Origin: Catenulispora pinisilvae
GTDB lineage: Bacteria; Actinomycetota; Actinomycetes; Streptomycetales; Catenulisporaceae
Assembly (NCBI RefSeq): GCF_015356865.1
Contig: NZ_JAAFZA010000023.1
Coordinates: 1 to 64,000, forward strand
Length of the DNA stretch: 64,000 nt
Direction: 5' to 3'
Shown: positions 52,813 through 63,200 of the stretch, one piece after another
How positions within the stretch are numbered: the stretch's first letter is position 1
Layout: every line of letters starts with the position of its first letter
The notes under the pieces: model-generated
What the model was told of the DNA's origin: nothing
What the model saw: the letters and a program-made list of their open reading frames with translations, nothing else
Database searches by the model: none
Translations under genes and position numbers: made by a program

Positions 52813-53697
52813 ATGAACGGTCTGACTCGCAAGCACGCGGCGCTCGGCGGCGCCGCGGCCCTCGTGGTGGGCGTGACGCTCATCCTGATCCCCGGTGGCT
52901 CCGCCGCGTCCCGACAGGCACCATCGGCGAACGCGGCCGCGGCGGTGGCCGACGGCACGGCCTCGGCGCCATCGACATCGACCGGATCGCCGTCCCCAGC
53001 GCTGGTCCCGTCGGTACCGCAGGCCACTGTCTCACCCGTGCCCCTGTCGAGCGGGAAGACCGCAGCGCCCCCGGCAGCGCCGATCACCACCCTGCCCCCA
53101 CAGGTCCCGGCCTCCAGCGCCGTACCGCCCCAGCCGGGCACGTCGCGCCCGGCCGTCCCGGCCTCGACGCCATCCCCGAAACAGTCGGCCCACCCGCCGG
53201 TCCACACCACGACACCGCCACCGGTGAAGCCCCCAACCTCCGCCCCGCCAGCAGGCTGCGCGTCGGGCACCGGATGGACCGGCGGCGCCACCCTCCCGAT
53301 CCCCGGCGCCGAACACACCTCGTGCTGGGCCGTCACCACCGAGGCCAGCACGGACGACCCCGCGCGCGGCGGCAGCCAGGACATCGGCCACTTGGCCGAC
53401 GGCTCCTGGGCGGAGTACCCGATGGTGGACTTCGGCACCGGGCAGAGCCAGTTCCTCGCGCGAGTCGCCTCCGGGGCGGTGGCCGGAATCAGCGGCAAGG
53501 TACAGATCCACCTGGACAGCCTGACCAACGCGCCGGTCTCGGTCTTCGAGATCGCGAACACCGGCGGCTGGCAGACCTGGCAGACGGTGCAGATGAACAT
53601 GAACCGCACGACCGGCGTGCACAACGTCTACCTGAGCTTCGACAGCGGGCAGCCGCAGCCGTTCGTCAGCCTGCACTGGTTCAGCTTTGGGAACTGA
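52813..53697 (+). CDS. Membrane-anchored/secreted CBM6-type carbohydrate-binding protein
   Basis: 294 residues; the ATG follows GGAGGAGAGCAGGAAC. Signal/anchor ALVVGVTLILIPGGSAAS, a Pro/Ser/Thr-rich linker (about 40-150), then a CBM6-like beta-sandwich (about 155-294): GGSQDIGHLADGSWAEYPMV, the aromatic binding motif IANTGGWQTWQTVQM and the closing strand FVSLHWFSFGN. CBM6 modules bind beta-glucans or xylan-like chains. No catalytic domain is attached. The TGA stop is followed in frame by four copies of an 18-bp repeat encoding Phe-Asn-Phe-Gly-(Asn/His)-Trp. It lies 81 bases after the ATPase gene. Confidence 0.82.
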   Translation: MNGLTRKHAALGGAAALVVGVTLILIPGGSAASRQAPSANAAAAVADGTASAPSTSTGSPSPALVPSVPQATVSPVPLSSGKTAAPPAAPITTLPPQVPASSAVPPQPGTSRPAVPASTPSPKQSAHPPVHTTTPPPVKPPTSAPPAGCASGTGWTGGATLPIPGAEHTSCWAVTTEASTDDPARGGSQDIGHLADGSWAEYPMVDFGTGQSQFLARVASGAVAGISGKVQIHLDSLTNAPVSVFEIANTGGWQTWQTVQMNMNRTTGVHNVYLSFDSGQPQPFVSLHWFSFGN

Positions 53698-53817
53698 TAC
53701 AGCTTCAACTTCGGGAACTGGTTCAACTTCGGGCACTGGTTCAACTTCGGGCACTGGTTCAACTTCGGGAACTGGCTGGAGTTTGCAGGCCGAGTTGCTT
53801 TAGTTTGTTGGCTTTAG
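53698..53817 (+). repeat. 18-bp tandem repeats in frame after the CBM6 stop codon
   Basis: TTCAACTTCGGGAACTGG and its one-base variant run four times (53704-53775), continuing the codon phase of the CBM6 gene to a TAG at 53815. The repeated sense resembles the gene's own last codons (WFSFGN). A TGA-to-TGG change or readthrough would add about 40 residues rich in Trp, Phe and Gly. Confidence 0.8.
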
Positions 53818-55181
53818 AAGCTTTTTACGGCCTTCGGTAGAAGTTGTGCCGGTTCGGGGTTCGGGTCGGCGGGTGTGTTTGTCGGCTGCCGGTTCCGGTG
53901 TTCACAACCCCGGCGCATCTCAGGCCTCTTCAACTCCGGCAAGTTGGAACAAGAACCAGATCAAGAATCAGATCAACAGCCAGATCAAGGTCAACGGCAA
54001 GGTCAAGAACTGTGATGAAGAGCCCGGCGCCTCCGGCGGGGGCTCTTGGCTCCCTCGGGGAACTGGCGCAATTCCATAGGGTGGTCGAGCCAGTCTCAGC
54101 GGCGGCGGTCCCTGAGGTGGTGCGGTTCGTTCCCCACGGTCGCGTCGTCAGCCCCAAGGGGTACAGCACCGGTGTCCGGGAGTAAAGTCCGCGCCGTTGC
54201 GGTCGGGCGTGGAAGTGGCGGTTTGTCAGAGCGCGAACTTGACTCCCGGCCACCGGCACTGTAGGCAAAGCCCTGCCGACGCGACCGAGGGGAACGAACC
54301 GAAAACCGACCGGAGAAGTACAAAACGGGAGTGCGGTACCGGCGACTTCGCGAGTTCGGCTGCCGGTATAGCTGCTGGCCAACGCACCGGCGCATGGGGT
54401 GCGCACTCCGGGCTGGCGGGCGCCGGATCGGCCCGGTGGCCAGAATCGATACCGTCGGTATAGCGGGTATGCCATGACGAGCAGACAGAAGGCGGGCATG
54501 TCGCCGACCAGCTGCCCACCGGCCCGTCGCCACAACCTCACCGGCGGCCGCATCGCTGAGCTGCGTCTTCGGGCCCTGCGGTTGCTTTTCTTCCGGTCGG
54601 TTTTCGGTTCGTTCCCCTCGGTCGCGTCGGCAGGGCTTTGCCTACAGTGCCGGTTCTCGGGAGTCAAGTTCGCGCTGTACGCGGCCGCCACCTCCACGCC
54701 TGACCGCAGCGCGCGGACTTTACTCCCGGGGTTCGGCGCTGTACCCCTTGGGGCTGACGACGCGACCGTGGGGAACGGACCGCAACCACCTCACAAACCG
54801 CCGCCGCAGGGCCCTGACCCGGCCACCCTATGGAATTGCGCCAGTTCCCCGAGGGAGCCGAGAGCCCCCGCCGGAGGCGCCTGCCGTTGACTTCAGGCGC
54901 CCACCACGCACGACCGCCGCCCGCCAACACAACGTATGCGCAGTGACTCGGACCCGCGCGCACCACCCGCACAACCGGCGGCCGCCTACGCGCATCGAGT
55001 GGCACAGCGAACTGCGTCTCGATCCGTGATTAGTCAATACCAGGTAGTTCCGTAAAAAAATGCCTTTAACCAACCCACCAACCGCAAGCCACAAGCCACA
55101 AGCCTTGCCACTCGTACCGGTCATCATCGGCAGCCGTCACCTGTCACTGGCACCCGTTACCGGCTACACCCGACACCCGCC
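53818..55181. other. Gene-poor region containing a large inverted repeat
   Basis: About 1.36 kb. Besides the inverted repeat it has Gln-Ile-Lys-type 12-bp repeats at 53945-54005 and an A-run (TAAAAAAATG) near 55052. Open frames exist on both strands, but they mirror each other across the repeat and have no ribosome binding sites, so I do not annotate proteins here. Confidence 0.55.
53990..54891. repeat. Imperfect inverted repeat, arms about 300 bp, loop 276 bp
   Basis: Left arm 53990-54314 and right arm 54591-54891 are reverse complements over most of their length. Examples: GAACTGGCGCAATTCCATAG (left) against its complement near 54831, and GGCAAAGCCCTGCCGACGCG against its complement near 54631. 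The left arm has about 27 extra bases near 54000-54025. The region between the arms is unique. It could be a degenerate mobile element, a large structured RNA or a transcription barrier between the CBM6 and WXG operons, whose transcription converges here. Confidence 0.75.
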
Positions 55182-55210
55182 CCGGCCGGCTGAGCTCGTC
55201 AGCCGGCCGG
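55182..55210 (-). terminator. Hairpin terminator downstream of the WXG100-like operon
   Basis: CCGGCCGGCTGA and its perfect complement TCAGCCGGCCGG form a 12-bp stem around a 5-base loop (GCTCG), 83 bases past the last stop codon of the leftward WXG operon. Confidence 0.8.
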
Positions 55211-55286
55211 ACACCAGGGCCGGACACCAAGGCCGGGACACCAGAGCCAGAACACCAGAGCCAGAACACCAGAGCCGAAGCCCCGC
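55211..55286. repeat. Short tandem repeats of ACACCAGAGCCAGA type
   Basis: Five to six degenerate copies of a 14-15-bp unit (GGACACCAGGGCC, AACACCAGAGCCAG) lie between the terminator hairpin and the stop of the first WXG-like gene. This is another repeat tract at a gene 3' end. Confidence 0.65.
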
Positions 55287-55292
55287 CAGCCC

Positions 55293-55610
55293 CTAGCTCT
55301 TCTGCCCAGCCGTAACAACCGCGTGCTGCGTGTTCCCGTCGAACTCCTGCAACTTCTGCTTGATCGTGTCGAACTGCGTGGCGAAGCTGCCGATGTTGTT
55401 CATCGCGGTCGTCAGCTGCGCGTTGAAGTGGATGTAGGCGTCGTGCAGTGCCGGGCTGGACTGCTCCATGTACAGGCCGCCGCCGCTGGACAGCATGGTG
55501 GTCACCTGGGTCTGGAGCGCCGCCAGCTTGCCGACCAGCTCGTTGTTGGCGTCGTGCAGCTGCTTGGCGACCGTCTCGACCTTGGTGTAGTCGAATACTG
55601 CCTCGGGCAT
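55293..55610 (-). CDS. WXG100-like T7SS substrate lacking the WxG motif (1)
   Basis: 105 residues; AAGGAG lies seven bases before the ATG. Two long helices (about 8-45 and 58-92) are separated by a turn, the WXG100/ESAT-6 plan and length. In place of W-x-G the turn reads GGGLYMEQSSPALHDAY, closely matching the paralogue at 55657. No export signal sequence is present. It probably forms a dimer with that paralogue and is exported by the EssC-like ATPase. It is the last gene of a leftward three-gene operon. Confidence 0.82.
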   Translation of the reverse strand: MPEAVFDYTKVETVAKQLHDANNELVGKLAALQTQVTTMLSSGGGLYMEQSSPALHDAYIHFNAQLTTAMNNIGSFATQFDTIKQKLQEFDGNTQHAVVTAGQKS

Positions 55611-55656
55611 CAGGGTGCTCCTTCGTTCGGGTGGGACGGGGTGGTTCGGGGGTGGG

Positions 55657-55968
55657 TCACTTCTTGTTGAGGCTGTCGGCGATCGCCTGGTCCATGCCGA
55701 TGATGCTGTTGGCGATGCTGGTGAACTGCTGGGAGAACGAGCTGATGGTGTGCACGGCGTTCACCAGCGAGGTGTTGAAGCTCTGGTAGGCGGTCTTGAA
55801 CGCCGGGCTGGACTGCGTCAGGAACAGGCCGCCGTCCCGCGAGCCCAGCAGGCCGTTGACGGAAGCCATGAGGTTGTTCAGCTCGGGGACGATGATCGCG
55901 ACCTGCGCGTCCAGCTGCGAGGTCGCGGTCTTGATGTCGTCGCTGTTGACGTTGACGTTGCTGACCAT
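55657..55968 (-). CDS. WXG100-like T7SS substrate lacking the WxG motif (2)
   Basis: 103 residues; GAAAGG precedes the ATG. It has the same helix-turn-helix hairpin as its neighbour (VNVNSDDIKTATSQLDAQVA and VNAVHTISSFSQQFTSIANS), with the turn DGGLFLTQSSPAFKTAY. The shared GGL-aromatic/Leu-hydrophobic-x-QSSPA core replaces W-x-G. The gene pair, 46 bases apart, is arranged like esxA/esxB-type partners. Confidence 0.82.
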   Translation of the reverse strand: MVSNVNVNSDDIKTATSQLDAQVAIIVPELNNLMASVNGLLGSRDGGLFLTQSSPAFKTAYQSFNTSLVNAVHTISSFSQQFTSIANSIIGMDQAIADSLNKK

Positions 55969-56025
55969 GGGGTTCGCCTTTCGTGGGGGATTTGTTGTCA
56001 GTGCCGGTGAATCAGAGCCGCTGGA

Positions 56026-57123
56026 TCAGATAAGTGCGTGGCCTCCGCCGCCGGTGCCGCGAGGCACTCCGCCAGCGCCCTGCCCGTCGCCCTTGTCCTT
56101 CGGGTCCGGCACGTTGACGCGGTGCCGGTCGCCGGGCTTGCTGGCGTCCCCGGTCCACTTGTAGGTGCTGGTCGAGCCGTCGGTGTTCTTGGTGTCGGAG
56201 GTCCACAGCGCGTTGCTGCCATCGGGGTTGGCGGCGCAGGAGGAGGTCTCGGTGGTGCCGTCGGCGTGCGTGATGTGGCTCGTGTAGTTGAACGGGTGGT
56301 CCGGGTAGAGCGTGGTGCTCTCGGTGTAGGTGCCGCCGTCGTAGGTCACCGTGGTGTCCTCCTGGGTGACCGGGTTCTGCGCGTTCTCCGGCGGGTTGGG
56401 GCCGGAGTTGGCGTCCAGGACGCCGTGGTCCATGGTCTTGGTGGTCGTGGTCATGGACACCGCGCTGGCGTCGAAGGACTTGGCATCGCTCAGCAGGTTC
56501 GGGAACGGGGGCTTGTCGCCGTCGGTGAGGACGTTCAGGCCGAACAGCGAGTTGTTGAAGTCCGCGGTGTTCGTGTACGTCATCGGCACGGCGCCGGGGT
56601 CCTGCGGGACCGGGCTGCCCGGACCCCACATCGGGATGTGGTTCGTGACCGGGTTGCCGTTCTCGTCGTACGTGATGAACGTGGTCTCGTCGTCCTTGGT
56701 CCGCTGGTAGTGCTGGAAGGCGGCCTCTTTCCCGATCCAGGCGTTCAGCAGGTACTGGTAGTTCTGGTAGTTGACGCTCGCGGCCACGCCGAGGTCGTTG
56801 TCCAGGAACTGTAGGGCCACGGTCCGGAAGGTCTGGGACAGGTTCCCGAGCTTGGTCTTCGCATCGCCCGCGATGTCGGTGAACTGGTTGTAGAAGTCGT
56901 ACAGCTTCTCGTTCAGATGCGCGTTGCCGCTGCCGCTGAAGTCACCGCCGTAGATGGTGGTGCCCTCCATGTGGCTGTCGGTGATGTTGGTCTTGAACGC
57001 CGACAGCGTCGCGTCGAGGTGGTCCTTGAGCTGGTCCATGTTGTCGGCAGCCGTTTTGAGCTGCGTGTAGTCGATCTGGATCTTTATGCCGGAAGCCAGC
57101 TGCGTCGGGTCGTCGTCCGCCAA
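56026..57123 (-). CDS. T7SS-associated secreted protein with WXG-like helical N-terminus
   Basis: 365 residues from a TTG at 57121-57123 preceded by AGGGGAGGGG; no closer ATG would keep the first helix. Residues about 15-100 are a helical hairpin (IDYTQLKTAADNMDQLKDHL, TKLGNLSQTFRTVALQF) with GGDFSGSGN at the turn. A middle domain is rich in aromatic residues (VNYQNYQYLLNAWIGKEAAF). The C-terminal about 200 residues are Thr/Asp/Gly/Pro-rich (SMTTTTKTMDHGVL, TYKWTGDASKPGDR) and end in GGVPRGTGGGGHALI. It is the first gene of the leftward WXG operon, divergent from the giant gene 157 bases away. No enzymatic motif recognised; it may be a secreted structural or adaptor protein. Confidence 0.7.
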   Translation of the reverse strand: MADDDPTQLASGIKIQIDYTQLKTAADNMDQLKDHLDATLSAFKTNITDSHMEGTTIYGGDFSGSGNAHLNEKLYDFYNQFTDIAGDAKTKLGNLSQTFRTVALQFLDNDLGVAASVNYQNYQYLLNAWIGKEAAFQHYQRTKDDETTFITYDENGNPVTNHIPMWGPGSPVPQDPGAVPMTYTNTADFNNSLFGLNVLTDGDKPPFPNLLSDAKSFDASAVSMTTTTKTMDHGVLDANSGPNPPENAQNPVTQEDTTVTYDGGTYTESTTLYPDHPFNYTSHITHADGTTETSSCAANPDGSNALWTSDTKNTDGSTSTYKWTGDASKPGDRHRVNVPDPKDKGDGQGAGGVPRGTGGGGHALI

Positions 57124-57280
57124 GGCCCCTCCCCTTCCCCTCGCTTCCCCTCGCCTCAACCGGTGGTACGCACCGGCCGTCGGAAAAGGTTCTCGGTTCC
57201 GGCGCCGGATTGGGAGAACCATCCGCGGGCCCGGATACGTACCCCCGTTCGGAACACCGCGACGAACCGGAGGAGGCCGC

Positions 57281-60200
57281 GTGGCCCGGCCCACAGACTG
57301 GTCCAAGCTCGGACTGGACCAGGACCCCACCCCCGGCGACCAGCCCACGATGGCGGCGGTGTGCAAGGCGCTGGACAGCGTCAAGGACAGCGCCGACCAG
57401 ATGGAGGCGACGATCAACGCGATCGTCAAGAACGTCGACGGCGGCTGGACCGGCAAGTCCGCCGACGCGCTGCGCGGGCAGATCAGCGACCAGCTCCAGA
57501 AGTTCTTCCGCGGCATGCAGCAGTGCATGGACGAGGCCGCGCCGGCCCTGCACACCTATCTCAATGCCCTGGCCCAGCACCAGCGCGACGCCGACACGGC
57601 GCTGGCCAAGGCCCAGGGCCTGCCGGACAAGGACCCCGGCCTGACGCAGTACACGAACGCCGCGAAACAGGCCGGCACCGACCTGACCGCGGCGGCCAAC
57701 ACCGCGGCCTCGGCGATCGCCGACGCGCAGGGGAAACTGGCCAGCGCGCTGACCTCCTCGGAGATCTTCTGGGAGGCGTTCCAGTGGCTGGCGCTGGCCC
57801 TGGGCATCCTCGGGCTGATCTTCGGCGGCCCGCTGGCGATCGTGGCCTGGATGGCGAACATCGCGCTGTTCATCAAGACCATCGTCGACTTCGCCAAGGG
57901 CGACACCAACTTCCTCGGCCTGTTCCTGAGCTTCCTGGGCATCGTCGCCCCGATGACCCGCGGCATCGGCGGCGACATCGCGAACATGCTGAAGAACGGG
58001 ATGATCAAGATCATCGGGGCCGCCGACAAGTTCGGCGGCGGGGTCATCAACGTCTTCGACCACTTCTCGACCCTGCTCGTGGACTTCACCACCATCGGGC
58101 TGCTGGGCTCGATCAAGGTGCTCGGCGCGCTGGCCCTCAAGGGCGGGATGTGGGTCTTCGACAAGGTCCTGACATTCCCGAACGTCATCGGCAAGGTCGG
58201 TATGCTGGCCTTCGGCAAGTTCTCGATGGTCGACGAGTTCCTGGTCACCGGGTTCAAGTACCTGGGGACCGGGATCGGCGAGGGCATCGACTTCGTGCTG
58301 ACCGAGATCGGCACCGGCCGGTTCGTCCGGCTGTTCCTGCCGGTGACCAAGGACGAGTTCACGGCCCTGGACTTCACCGGCGCGCTGTGGCGCTCCTTCG
58401 AGCGCACCCTGCCGGGCATCGTGACGGTGGACAAGATGCTCGACGACAAGTTCACGCTCTTCCAGCTCACCAAGGGCCTGAACCTGTCCGGCGACATGCT
58501 GGCCAAGATCGTGATCGACGTGAAGGCCATGCACGATTTCAAGCCCGCCGCGGGCACCGCCTGGGTGCAGATGCCCAACGGCACGCTCCTGGTCCCGGAC
58601 AAGTTCCTGACCGCGATCAAGATCAACGACATCGACGCCATCAACTCCCTGGTCAAGAACGGTCTGCCGGACACCCACCTGGACATGGGCGACCTGGGCG
58701 GCCTCGGCAAACTGCCGATCAGCGGCTTCGGCGCGGGGCCGATCCACGGCATCGAGATGCTGGACGGCGCCTTCAAGCCGATCGAGCTCAGCAACCTGAC
58801 CCACGCCGAGAGCGTGGCCGTGGTGAAGATCGGCGACGACATCTCGCTCAGCGCCGTCGCCAAGGAGCTCGGGGCCACGAAGGTGCCCGCGCTCACCGGC
58901 ATGGAGCACCTGGCCGGCGCCGACCTGAACACGGTGCTGCCGAAGGTCGACCTGGCGGCCTCCGCGCTCGGCAACGCCGCCGTGGCCCCGCTCCACGACG
59001 TGCTCAGCCTGGTCAAGAACGTGGACGCCAAGGGCGCGAACCTCGTCGAGCAGTCCATGGCCGACATCAAGACACTGACCGGCGACGTCGACCACAGCCT
59101 GGCCGGGGCGACCGGCGCGCTGCACGGTGTGGGCCTGGAGAACGTCGCGGTCCGCGCCGAGCCGATCGCGGTGGCCGCCCCGAACGGCGTCATCTCCGTG
59201 ACCGACCACCTGGCGCTCGGCAAGCAGGCCTTCGATCAGCAGGTCGCGGCCTACGCCGGGAAGGTCGGGCCCGAGACGCTGAACAAGATGGGCGCCGACT
59301 TCCTCACCCAGATCAAGGACGTGCACACCGGCTGGCGCGACCCGCGAGTGGTCGATCCCCGGCTGTCCGACCTCCAGGTCAACCGGCTGATCGACAATCT
59401 GCCCAAGCAGTTCTCCCGGCAGTTCGAGCGGACCGGCTGGATCGACGGCATCGGCAGGGAGATCCGGGACGATCCCGGCTACGGCCACCTGAGCATCGAC
59501 GGCAGGGTCAAGTTCGACCTGGAGATCGACGCCCGGCTCGGGGCCGGGTTCGACCGGGCCTGGTCGGGCAAGAACGCCGCCTTCGCCCCCGGCCTCGACC
59601 TGTCCGCCCTCAAGCAGACCCTGCGCGCCGACCTGCAGAACGCGCTCGGCAAGGCGATGGAGCGCGACGACTGGATGCACAGGGTCGGCGTGGCGTTCGA
59701 GCACGGACTCGGCGAGAACGCCGAGATCGCGGGCAGACTGCCGCCGGCCGAGCTCGCGCAGATCCGCCAGGACATCCTGGGCAGCGCCGACCAGCTCTTC
59801 CACAACGCCAAGGCCAACGACCTGAAGTTCACCCCGGAGATCCAGGCCGGGCTGGCCCACGCCCTGACCCACGGTCTCGACGACAAACTGGCCGACCAGC
59901 TGGTCAAGGTCTCCAAGATCAACACCAACGGGCTCAAGGGCCGGGGCATCGCCTCCGACTGGGCCACCGCGAACCCGCGAGGTGCGGCACTGCTCGGCGA
60001 CGCCGGCTTCCAGAAGCTCTTCCAGGACCTGGCCCAGGACCTGCGCAAGATCCCGCCGGGTTCGCGGCCGCAGATCTACAACCAGGTGCTCAAGAACTTC
60101 GAGGGCAAGATCGGCCTGGAGGCCGACCTGCGCACCGTGCTGGCCGACGCGGCCCACGCCTTCGACGGCGCCCCGGCCGACGCCGCCAAGTTCCGCGAGA

Positions 60201-63200
60201 ACATCGTGCTGGACTACCTGTCCAACCACAGCCTGCCCAACGGCATGCCGCACGGCATGACCCCGGACGTGGCGAAGAACTGGCTGGGCTGGGAGAAGGA
60301 CAACGGCGACATCTTCGGCAACACCCTGGGCCACCTGCACCCGATCGACAAAGACGCGGCCTGGAGCCAGGCCCGCATCGATCTGGCGAAGGACTTCCAG
60401 CCGAAGATCCAGCTGGAGAAGCAGATCGGGCCGAAGATCGACATCGCGATCGCCAAGCTGGACGACAAGATCGACAACTGGAGCGAGGACCACGGCCCGG
60501 TCGCACCCGCCGACCTGAAGGCATTGCGGGACGAGTTCGACAAGGCCTTGCGAGACGCCGGTCCGGCGGTCCTGAACGACCAGGCGGCCTTCGACAAACT
60601 CACCGGGAATCTGCTCGACGGTGCCGACCACCGGCTGGCCTCCGGTCCCGAGGCGGCGGCGCTGAAGGGACAGGCGAACCTGAAGTTCCAGGACGGGATC
60701 AGGGACTGGGCGGCCAAGACCGGCAAGACCCCGGCCTTCTTCGGCTTCTCCAAGATCACCGAAGACTTCGACGCGCACTTGGCGACCCTGCTCGGCGGCG
60801 CGCGCCGGGGCCTGGGCGACGGCAGCGGCCTGGACGTCGCGGCGTTCGGCAAGGGCCTGGACGACTACCTCGCCGGTCTCGGCGTGAAACTCGACAAGGA
60901 GGCCGGACTCGGCAAGATCGAGGCCGACGCCTTCGAGAAGGCCTACGGCGACTGGCTCGGCCACGACGTCCCGATCGACACCGGGTTCTCCGCCGCCCGC
61001 CTCACCGACCTGGCCGCGGAGTTCCGGACCATCTCCCGGGACCTCACCGACCACCTGGGCGCGGCCGAGGCGAAACCGATCATCGACGCCCTGGCCGACC
61101 ACCTGCCGGCCCGCTTCGACCTGGAACTGCGGATCTCCTCCCGCCTCGACGCGGCCGGCGACGGGTTCGACCGCGGCTTGCAGGACTGGCACGGCCCGGC
61201 CGGGCTGCGCGATCTGAACGACGGCGACCTCGGCCGGGTCCGCGAGGAGTTCGACGCCGACACCAAGGAGGCGTCGAAGATCCCTGACACGTTCTGGACC
61301 GGCGCCGGCGGGGACGCCAAGGCGATCCGCTCGGTGCTGGCCGGGATCGACGGCCGGCTCGGCTCCCTAATTTCGGCGGTCCCCGGCCGCCTGGACTTCG
61401 AGGCGCGTCTGCTCGACGAGCTGTCCCACGCCCCCGAACTGCTCGGCGACGGCGCCAAGTTCGACCACCTCGCGCAGCAGTTCCGGGCGGACTTCACGCA
61501 CGGGTTCCACGACGTGTGGGGCAACGGCCGCGACGCCGACAACTGGCTGGCCAAGGAACAGCAGGGCGCGGACGTGTTCACCAACGGGCCCGGCGCGCCG
61601 ATTCCGAAGACGTCGCTGGAAGTGCAGCCGTATGACGCGCGGCCCCTGGACAGCCGGCCGGTTGTTCCCCAGCCGCACCCGGAGTCCTCGACGGTCGCCG
61701 GGACGTGGGGCCGGCCGGTCGACATGGGCGGCTGGAACGCGGCCTGGCACGGCGAGGTCGACGAGATGTTCACCGGCAAGGGCATCTTCAGCATCGGCAC
61801 GGTCAAGGATGGCAAGGCCGTCGGCGGCAACGGGCTCATCACCAAGCTGTTCAACAAGCTCGACCAGGGCGGGAAGGCCCAGCTGAAAGCCGACCTCGAC
61901 GCGTTGCAGACGAGCCTGGGCGATCCGGGGAAGTTCTCAGCCGACGCCCGGCCGCTGCTCGGCAACCTCTTCGACCACCACATCAAGATCAACCCCAAGA
62001 CCGGCCAGCCGGCCGGGAGCTCGTTCCCGTCCTCGGCGTTGAACGACGCGCTGGAATCGGTCAACGCCAAGCTCATCGCCGAGGTGCAGGGCGGCGACGG
62101 CGGCCTGCGGCCGTGGCCGTTCAACGCCAGCGGGAAGAAGCCCGACTACCTGCTGCCCGGGCCAGACGGGGTGTTCCCGCAGCGTGGTGTGAACGGCATC
62201 GGCGACGACGCCGTGACGTTCTACACCTCGGTCACGAACGTCGGCGACCACTTGAAAACCGAGGTGAAGAACTTCGCCGACGTCGGCACCGGTGTGCGGG
62301 CCTCCGTCGATTCCAAGCTGTCGGCCTACGGCGACAAGAACGTCCGGGTGGTCGTCGACCTCAGTAAGTCGCCGGGGCTCCAGAAAGAAGTCAGCGGCGA
62401 CTTCGCCCAGCTGGTCGAGCACATCGAGGCCGCGTTCAACGCGCCCTGGGCCAACGCGAAACGGCTCATCCAAAGCGATCTGGTCATCCCCGGCCACTTC
62501 CTCGGCCAGTCCGATCCGGTGGTCATCACCGTCCGCTTCGACGCGGCCGGGCAGGCGCACATGGATCTCCTGCCCGCCGACTGGGGGAAGGCGATGGACG
62601 GCGGATCCGATCACCCGGGCCCGGACCCGCACCCGGGCGGCGCCGAGCCCGGCATCGACGGCGACGTGTTCAGCCACCCTGATCTGCCCGGTGGCGGCCG
62701 GATCCTGCCCGGCGGGCTGTTGTTGTCGAACCGGCCCGAGGACATCGCGCTGGCCGCGAAGCTGCCGAACTACGACGGGGTCTTCAAGCTCGTCACGCAC
62801 TTCGACGACGCCAAGGGCCAGGCCCACGTCAACGACGTCTCGGTGCCGCACAACCTGGTCGCGAGCTACTTCAAGTCCGGGCTGCTGCCCTGGCGCGCGG
62901 GCCAGCTGATCGTCGTGGTCGGCTGCGGGGCCGAGGACCTGGCCGCGGCGCTGCGCACCGACCTGCACACCCCGACGGTCGGCGAGACCGACACCTTCGT
63001 CATGACGCACGACGGGATCAACTACACCGGAAAGCCGGACTGGAGCCTGGACGGGCCGAGCCGGCGGATCAACCAACCGGAATGGCGGCCCACCCCGGAT
63101 GTGCTCCAAGCCGGCGCTGACGGCGGCGCGCGGTTCAAGCTGTTCCTGCCCGGCGACAAGGAGATCGAGCCCTACCTGCTCGGGTCGGACTTCAACCAGG

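Noticed and set aside
50016-53840. Rightward 1274-codon frame overlapping the ATPase and CBM6 genes
   Set aside because: Out-of-phase shadow; Arg/Gly/Ala-rich, no start signal.
54197-54463. Small protein with SPADATEGNEPKTD-like segment inside the inverted repeat
   Set aside because: The same peptide appears on the opposite strand from the other arm; no ribosome binding site. Better explained as inverted-repeat DNA than as a gene.
56942-61192. Leftward open frame of 1416 codons opposite the giant gene
   Set aside because: It mirrors the third-position G/C bias of the rightward frame, which has proper helices, a WXG motif and a ribosome binding site. The leftward product is repetitive Val/Leu/Gly/Asp with no start signal.
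56917-61287. Rightward open frame of 1456 codons overlapping the giant gene in another phase
   Set aside because: Arg/Gly/Pro-rich product with no domain. The phase starting at 57281 is the one with protein-like composition and it stays open to 64000.
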